Assembly: GCF_900091595.1 (NCBI RefSeq) | Contig: NZ_FMCW01000030.1 | Span: forward strand, 39,146 to 103,145 | Source: Micromonospora haikouensis | Lineage (GTDB): Bacteria; Actinomycetota; Actinomycetes; Mycobacteriales; Micromonosporaceae | Direction of reading: 5' to 3' | DNA length: 64,000 bases | Part shown: piece after piece, positions 59,584 to 64,000 of the stretch | Layout of the letters: every line of letters starts with the position of its first letter | Numbering within the stretch: the first letter of the stretch is position 1 | The notes under the pieces: generated by a model | What the model saw: only the letters and a program-made list of their open reading frames with translations | The model's database searches: none | Told to the model about the DNA's origin: nothing | Translations under genes and position numbers: made by a program

Positions 59584-59825
59584 TGGGCACCACCGACCCG
59601 CGTACGCGGATCGCCGCACTGGTCAGCGAGGCCACCGGGGGCGAGGTGTCCGCCGTCGACGTGCTCGGCGGCGGCTCGCTGATGGCCCTCGGCGTGGACT
59701 CCCTCGGCCTGCTGCGCCTCGTCGACGCCCTCGAGCTGGAGTACGGCGTCGAGGTGGAGCTGACCGCGCCCGGCCAGCGGCTGGACACGGTCGACGACCT
59801 GGTGGCGATCGTCGCGCGGGGCTGA
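59583..59825 (+). CDS. Free acyl/peptidyl carrier protein
   Basis: 80 residues, ATG overlapping the stop of the NRPS gene by one base. A four-helix carrier fold with the phosphopantetheine site ALGVDSLGLLRLVDALE (Ser40) and acidic helix II (LEYGVEVEL). This is the D-S-L motif of acyl carriers, compared with G-H-S in the modular PCPs. It is the probable acceptor of the acid activated by the AMP ligase at 54948, serving as the loading carrier of the assembly line. Confidence 0.9.
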   Translation: MGTTDPRTRIAALVSEATGGEVSAVDVLGGGSLMALGVDSLGLLRLVDALELEYGVEVELTAPGQRLDTVDDLVAIVARG

Positions 59826-59830
59826 CCGTC

Positions 59831-59871
59831 GGGTGGCGGTGGCGCCCCCCCGGGCCGCGGCACCGCCACCC
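59831..59871. terminator. Terminator hairpin at the end of the NRPS operon
   Basis: An 11-bp perfect outer stem (59831-59841 with 59861-59871) around a GC-rich inner part, between the carrier-protein gene and the converging membrane-protein gene. Confidence 0.75.
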
Positions 59872-59881
59872 CGGTCGGGCG

Positions 59882-60283
59882 TCACCGCAGCCGGCGACGC
59901 CCGCTCAACCACTCCCGCGCGGGCCGCGTGTTGAGCGACCAGAGCACCCAGGCGAGCAGCCCCAGCCCGACGATCGTGATCGCGCCGAAGAGGCCGAGCG
60001 AGGCCGCGGCGAACAGCCCGGACAGCGCGTACGCCGGGTAGGCCGCCCACGGCCGGCGGGCCGCCAGGGTGCCCGCCACCAGCGCGCAGGCCGCCGCCAT
60101 GGTGGCGAAGAACACCGCGGCGCCGAGCGAGCCGTCCTCGACCAGCAGCCGGTGCACCGTCGCCAGGGCGAACAGCAGCGTCAGGACCGCGAAGACGAGC
60201 ACGGTGACCCGCACGGGGCCGGGCATCGGCGGGGCACCCAGCAGGTCCCCGTATCCGCCCCCACGGAACGATCGAACGGCCAT
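59882..60283 (-). CDS. Small integral membrane protein
   Basis: 133 residues with four hydrophobic helices: VTVLVFAVLTLLFALATVH, LGAAVFFATMAAACALVAGT, AYPAYALSGLFAAASLGLFG and AITIVGLGLLAWVLWSLN. A Gly-rich N-terminus and a basic C-terminus (RPAREWLSGRRRLR) follow inside-positive topology. No recognisable family motif. It faces the end of the NRPS operon and is separated by a terminator, so it is unlikely to belong to that cluster. Confidence 0.75.
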   Translation of the reverse strand: MAVRSFRGGGYGDLLGAPPMPGPVRVTVLVFAVLTLLFALATVHRLLVEDGSLGAAVFFATMAAACALVAGTLAARRPWAAYPAYALSGLFAAASLGLFGAITIVGLGLLAWVLWSLNTRPAREWLSGRRRLR

Positions 60284-60368
60284 GGGACAACGATGACCGT
60301 CTACTTTTACGTCTCTTGAACACTGTCAGGAAGACGACAGGTCGGGGCGGGGGCCTAAGCTTCCCGCC

Positions 60369-60989
60369 ATGGCGAAGTACCTCGACGTGCACCCGGACAA
60401 CCCGCAGCCCCGCACCATCGGCCAGGTGGCCGACCTCATCCGCCGGGACGGGCTGATCGCCTACCCCACGGACTCCTGCTTCGCCCTGGGCTGCCGGCTC
60501 GGCAACAAGGACGGCATGGACCGGATCCGGGAGATCCGCCACCTCGACAGCGGCCACCACTTCACCCTGGTCTGCCGCGACTTCGCGCAGCTCGGCCAGT
60601 TCGTGCACCTCGGCAACGCCGTCTTCCGGGCCGTCAAGGCGGCCACCCCCGGCAGCTACACCTTCATCCTGCCCGCCACGAAGGAGGTGCCGCGCCGGCT
60701 GCTGCACCCGAAGAAGAAGACCGTCGGCGTCCGCATCCCCGCGCACACCGTCGCCCAGGCCCTGCTCACCGAGCTGGGCGAGCCGCTGCTGTCGAGCACC
60801 CTGCTGCTGCCCGGCGACGACGAGCCGATGACCCAGGGCTGGGAGATCAAGGAACGCCTCGACCACGCCATCGACGCGGTCGTCGACTCCGGCGACTGCG
60901 GCACCGAGCCCACCACCGTGGTGGACTTCTCCGACGGGGACCCCGAGATCGTGCGCGTCGGCGCGGGGGACCCGTCCCGCTTCGCCTAG
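60369..60989 (+). CDS. YrdC/YciO-family protein (threonylcarbamoyl-AMP synthase fold)
   Basis: 206 residues. The YrdC fold binds ATP, threonine and bicarbonate to make threonylcarbamoyl-AMP for tRNA t6A; the YciO branch has an uncertain or weak version of this activity. Visible are GLIAYPTDSCFALGC (compare YPTDTVYGLG), LVCRDFAQLGQF, TPGSYTFILPATKEVPRRLL, VGVRIPAH, LLSSTLLLPGD and TTVVDFSDGDPEIVRVGAG. The length and the IRHLDSGHHFTLVC stretch fit YciO better than TsaC. It has its own short upstream region and no obvious operon partner. Confidence 0.88.
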   Translation: MAKYLDVHPDNPQPRTIGQVADLIRRDGLIAYPTDSCFALGCRLGNKDGMDRIREIRHLDSGHHFTLVCRDFAQLGQFVHLGNAVFRAVKAATPGSYTFILPATKEVPRRLLHPKKKTVGVRIPAHTVAQALLTELGEPLLSSTLLLPGDDEPMTQGWEIKERLDHAIDAVVDSGDCGTEPTTVVDFSDGDPEIVRVGAGDPSRFA

Positions 60990-61093
60990 CCCGGCCCCCC
61001 ACCGGCGTGGCGTCCACTTGACACGATCGGACCCGCATTCGCTCGACATCATCGATCCCGGCCGCGCCGGGCCGGGCACCGCGAGGTCATCCG

Positions 61094-62512
61094 ATGGTAC
61101 GACTGCTCCTGACCGTCGTCGCGACGCTGCTCCTGCTGGTCGTGGTGCGGTGGTCACAACCGGACGCCCTGCGGGTCGACGGGTTCTGGTCGCTGGCGGC
61201 GGTCGCGCTCGTGACGGCGGCCGGGGCGGCCCTGACCCTGCGGCTGTCCCGGGTGCTGTTCACGCGGCTGGCACCGTGGGTGCGCGGGGTGCTCTCCACC
61301 GCCGTCGCGTTCGCCCTGGTGGCCTCGTTCACCGGCGACTTCGGTCCCGTCGTCATCGTGGGCGCGGTGCTGCTGGCGCTGTCGCTGCTGTTCTCGTTGC
61401 TGCGGGGCGGCACGCTCCGCGCGGAGCCGTTCCCGCCGGACATGCTCGCCGTGGGCCGCCTCGCGGGGCGGTTCGCGGTACCCGCGCTCTGGTATCTCGC
61501 CGCCGTCGCCGTGGTGCCGGGGGTGCAGTCGGCGCAGCGCTGGCCGGGCGCGCTGCTGGGCGGCATCGTCGCGGGCGGCACCCTCGTCACCGGCGCCGTG
61601 CTGGCGTTCACCCGGCCCTGGCACGCCGCCGTGACGCCGGTGACGGTGGACGGCGCCGTCAGGGCCGCGTACGGCGGGCTCGGGCACCTCGTCGGGATCG
61701 GTGACCCGCACACCGGCGCGGACCTGCGGGTGATGGGCTCCTCCGGCGTGCTCCTCGACCTCGCGGGCTTCCTGCCGGACCCGACACCCGACGCGGTGCG
61801 TCGACAGGCCGGCCGGCTCACCCCCGGCCTGGTGCGGGCGCTCTGCGCGGTCGAGACGCCGCAGCGCACGCTGCTCGCCTCCGGCGGCGGCGAGCGAGGG
61901 GTCCGGATCTGGGACCCCGAGGCCGGCCGGCAGGTCAGGACGATCGGGCACGGAGTGCGAGCGGGCGTCCAGGCGCTGTGCACCGTCGCCCGCGACGACG
62001 GGGGCAGGGCCCTCCTTGCCGCCGCGTACACCGACGGCGGGATCCGGGTGTGGGACCCGGTCCACGGACGGCCGATCCTCCAGATCGCCGCCCACTCCAG
62101 CAGCGTCAACGCCCTCTGCACCGGCACCGTGGACGGCGCGGGCTGGCTCGCCTCGGCCGCCAACGACGGCACCGTGTGCCTGTGGGACCTCGTCACCGGC
62201 AAGGCGCTCGGTTCCTTCGACGACAGCTCACCCCGGTACGCGCTCTGCCCGGTGGAGTTGGACGGGGAGGTCCTGGTCGCGGCGGCCGGCGACGGCGTGG
62301 GGATCTCGCTGATCGATCCGGCGACGAGGACGCGCCGGGGTTCCCTGGGCGCGGGGCCCGTGCTGCAGATGCTGCTGAACCCGAGGCCGACGGGCTGGAT
62401 CCGGTCCATGTGCCAGGTCGGCAGCGCCGACGACGCGTTCCTGATGTTCGCCGGGTACGACCGCGCAGTCGGCCAGATCCGCCTCCGCCCGGCGCTACAG
62501 GCCCTGGCCTGA
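61094..62512 (+). CDS. Membrane-anchored WD40-repeat protein
   Basis: 472 residues. The N-terminal 180 contain about six membrane helices (for example VRLLLTVVATLLLLVVVRW, VVIVGAVLLALSLLFSLL, LLGGIVAGGTLVTGAVLAF). The C-terminal 260 residues are WD40 blades with GVRIWDPEAGRQVRTI, GIRVWDPVHGRPILQI, HSSSVNALCTGTVDGAGWLA and TVCLWDLVTGKALGSF. Such proteins are probably membrane-tethered binding scaffolds; no enzyme domain is visible. The stop lies only 9 bases from the stop of the converging neocarzinostatin-like gene. Confidence 0.85.
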   Translation: MVRLLLTVVATLLLLVVVRWSQPDALRVDGFWSLAAVALVTAAGAALTLRLSRVLFTRLAPWVRGVLSTAVAFALVASFTGDFGPVVIVGAVLLALSLLFSLLRGGTLRAEPFPPDMLAVGRLAGRFAVPALWYLAAVAVVPGVQSAQRWPGALLGGIVAGGTLVTGAVLAFTRPWHAAVTPVTVDGAVRAAYGGLGHLVGIGDPHTGADLRVMGSSGVLLDLAGFLPDPTPDAVRRQAGRLTPGLVRALCAVETPQRTLLASGGGERGVRIWDPEAGRQVRTIGHGVRAGVQALCTVARDDGGRALLAAAYTDGGIRVWDPVHGRPILQIAAHSSSVNALCTGTVDGAGWLASAANDGTVCLWDLVTGKALGSFDDSSPRYALCPVELDGEVLVAAAGDGVGISLIDPATRTRRGSLGAGPVLQMLLNPRPTGWIRSMCQVGSADDAFLMFAGYDRAVGQIRLRPALQALA

Positions 62513-62521
62513 CCTTCGACG

Positions 62522-63337
62522 CTAGGCGACCGGGGCGAAGCCGAGGTAGGCGCTGTGTGGGCCGGACCAGCCGGAGCCGAACGAGCCGTCGGGCTTTCCC
62601 TGCGCGTCGTACACCACCACGTGCAGCTCGCACGTCGTCATGAAGTCATCCGGCGCGCAGTTGGGCCAGTACTGGACGTTCACGGATGCCGTGAACGTGT
62701 CGTCCTCGGTGAGCGGCACCGTGGCCAGCGGTGTGTCGCCATAGCAGCCGCTGTCCTGGATGATGTCGTAGCACGCGGTCTGAATGATGGTCACGTGCCG
62801 GCTGGGTGAGCCCTTCGCGGTGCCGGTGACCTCCACCAGTTGCCCGTCGACCAGGCCACTGTGCGGGGTCGCGGTGATCGTGGCCGGGTCGCCGGTGAAC
62901 TCCAGGGGCGCGGTGGCGACCGACTGCCAATCATCGTCGACGACCCATTCGACGAAGAATCGGCAGATGTCCGCGCGGCAGTAGACCGGCTCGTCGTCGC
63001 CGTAGGGGCGGCTGCGGTAGACCCTGGTGCTGGCGCTCACCTGCGCGGAGATCCGCCCCAGCCGGCTGGTGGTCGTCGTGTGCACGACCGCGCAGCCGAG
63101 GCGGCTGCCGTCGTAGTCGTAGGTTTCCTTGTCGCACTGGACGATGGAGACCTCGGTCCTCTTGGGCAGGCCGGTCGCCGTGACCCTGACGACCGACGAG
63201 GCCGACAACCCGGTCGACGGGCGCGCCGTGACCGACGGCGCGCGGTCGAGCTGGGCCGACGCCGCAGGGGCGGACGGGCTCACGGCCACCACGCCCACCG
63301 CCAGGACCACTGCGGACAACCATGACCGGAACCTCAT
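62522..63337 (-). CDS. Secreted protein with two neocarzinostatin-like repeats
   Basis: 271 residues from the ATG at 63337 with GGAAGGGG 6 bases upstream. A signal peptide (SWLSAVVLAVGVVAVSPSAP) is followed by two immunoglobulin-like repeats (about 35-155 and 156-271). Each begins VTARPSTGLSASSVVRVTAT or ITATPHSGLVDGQLVEVTGT and has paired cysteines (IVQCDKE ... GCAVV, VYCRADICRFF; QTACYD ... SGCYG, NCAPDDF ... TCELHV). The pattern resembles the neocarzinostatin/macromomycin apoprotein family, whose single-domain members carry enediyne chromophores; many relatives have no known ligand. No enediyne genes are present here. It lies directly downstream of the rRNA operon and has its own leader. 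Confidence 0.75.
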   Translation of the reverse strand: MRFRSWLSAVVLAVGVVAVSPSAPAASAQLDRAPSVTARPSTGLSASSVVRVTATGLPKRTEVSIVQCDKETYDYDGSRLGCAVVHTTTTSRLGRISAQVSASTRVYRSRPYGDDEPVYCRADICRFFVEWVVDDDWQSVATAPLEFTGDPATITATPHSGLVDGQLVEVTGTAKGSPSRHVTIIQTACYDIIQDSGCYGDTPLATVPLTEDDTFTASVNVQYWPNCAPDDFMTTCELHVVVYDAQGKPDGSFGSGWSGPHSAYLGFAPVA

Positions 63338-63491
63338 GCGGCGCCCCTTCCACAACAAGCCGGCTATCGACACTCGTCGTTGCAGAATCGACCCTAGTCG
63401 AGGAGAGTCCCGGAGACGGGACCGGCCGCTGTCGGCTGTCAGACAGCGCCGCACCGCGGCTCGCCGCCCTGGACGCGACGCCCCGCCAGCA

Positions 63492-63561
63492 CCTCCGGTG
63501 ATCAAGAGGAAAGTGTCAGAGCAGATCTTCTGCCCGACGCTCTTCTCTTGATCACCGGAGG
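63492..63561. repeat. 58-bp palindromic intergenic element, copy 2, with extended arms
   Basis: The element at 63498-63555 starts GTGATCAAGAG and ends CTCTTGATCAC, exactly as at 17407-17464 and with the same length. Here the terminal inverted repeat extends outward to 17 perfect base pairs (63492-63508 with 63545-63561). The interiors of the two copies agree at roughly half of 36 positions, including GTCAG near the left arm, central GATCT and GACGC near the right arm. Confidence 0.85.
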
Positions 63562-63584
63562 CTTTCGCAGCCGGGGCTGGACGC

Positions 63585-63621
63585 GTTTCAGGGCCACCCC
63601 GGTTAGGGGTGGCCCTGAAAC
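63585..63621 (-). terminator. Terminator of the rRNA operon
   Basis: A perfect 16-bp stem (63585-63600 with 63606-63621) and a 5-base loop, a few bases beyond the 3' end of 5S rRNA on the minus strand. Confidence 0.9.
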
Positions 63622-63629
63622 GAAAGAAT

Positions 63630-63748
63630 GTCCGGCGGCGTCCTACTCTCCCACACCCTCCCGAGTGCAGTACCATCGGCGCTGGAGGGCTTAGCTTCCG
63701 GGTTCGGAATGTAACCGGGCGTTTCCCCTCCGCCATGACCGCCGTAAC
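63630..63748 (-). rRNA. rrf: 5S ribosomal RNA
   Basis: On the minus strand the gene begins GTTACGGCGGTCATGGCGGA and includes the conserved CCGAACCCGGAAGCTAAGCC and GGGAGAGTAGGACGCCGCCG segments of actinobacterial 5S rRNA. It is about 119 bases long, with ends approximate by 1-3 bases. Confidence 0.95.
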
Positions 63749-63837
63749 TCTATGAACATATCAAACAACCCACAACCCCAACCGGGATGGGTGCCTGTTT
63801 GTTCAGAGTTGCACAGTGGACGCGTAGCAGCTTCGTA

Positions 63838-64000
<163 letters not shown>

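Noticed and set aside
62522..63337. Enediyne biosynthetic locus
   Set aside because: The apoprotein-like gene stands alone, with no enediyne PKS or tailoring genes nearby.

Overview
The window is chromosomal DNA of a very high-GC actinomycete. The gene content points to Micromonosporaceae, most likely Micromonospora or a close relative: GTG starts, 4-base GTGA stop/start overlaps, IdeR/DmdR-type iron boxes, a HelY-type helicase, an actinobacterial two-component system and the 5S/23S sequence at the right edge. The genus is an inference from overall pattern, since no search could be run.

Layout. Bases 1-9000 are mostly ordinary chromosome: an Lrp regulator cut by the left edge, a frame-broken secreted M23 endopeptidase, acyl-CoA dehydrogenase, 5'-3' exonuclease, an MHYT membrane sensor, a DExH helicase and a HAD hydrolase. 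Bases 9073-14505 hold a small tryptophan/kynurenine-type gene group: two different tryptophan 2,3-dioxygenase (TDO) family genes, a kynureninase-like PLP enzyme and two methyltransferases. Bases 14562-20707 carry a P-loop kinase with a long poly-alanine tract, a sigma/anti-sigma pair and a PepSY protein beside a response regulator/histidine kinase pair. Bases 20881-34431 hold secreted carbohydrate-active proteins (beta-helix protein, alpha-amylase) and two iron-linked loci. One is a siderophore-interacting protein (SIP) gene behind an iron box. The other is a divergent locus with two overlapping iron boxes that control a SIP-exporter operon on one side and an Ntn-acylase plus broken acyltransferase operon on the other.

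Bases 34448-40579 include a trypsin-like protease and then a compact module: a TPR-CHAT caspase-like protein, divergent from a Tat-exported subtilase, an ECF-type sigma factor and a small beta-rich protein. The combination resembles the TPR-CHAT/sigma-factor arrangement downstream of Craspase, but no CRISPR locus is present. A giant single-chain biotin-dependent carboxylase follows (40704-46157).

Bases 46318-59825 are a compact non-ribosomal peptide locus. It has a stand-alone protein of two degenerate condensation domains, an NRPS of order C-A-PCP-TE-MFS (thioesterase with a cysteine nucleophile, exporter fused to its C-terminus), an acyl-AMP ligase, a C-A-PCP protein and a free acyl carrier protein. 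The last four genes form one tightly packed operon. They look sufficient to make a small N-acylated or N-aroylated dipeptide-like product and to export it.

The right end holds a YciO-family protein, a membrane WD40 protein, a secreted protein with two neocarzinostatin-like repeats and the 3' end of an rRNA operon (23S then 5S, minus strand). Two copies of one 58-bp palindromic element (17407-17464 and 63498-63555) and a separate long inverted repeat (31529-31663) lie between genes. I saw no tRNA genes, CRISPR arrays, transposases or integrases.
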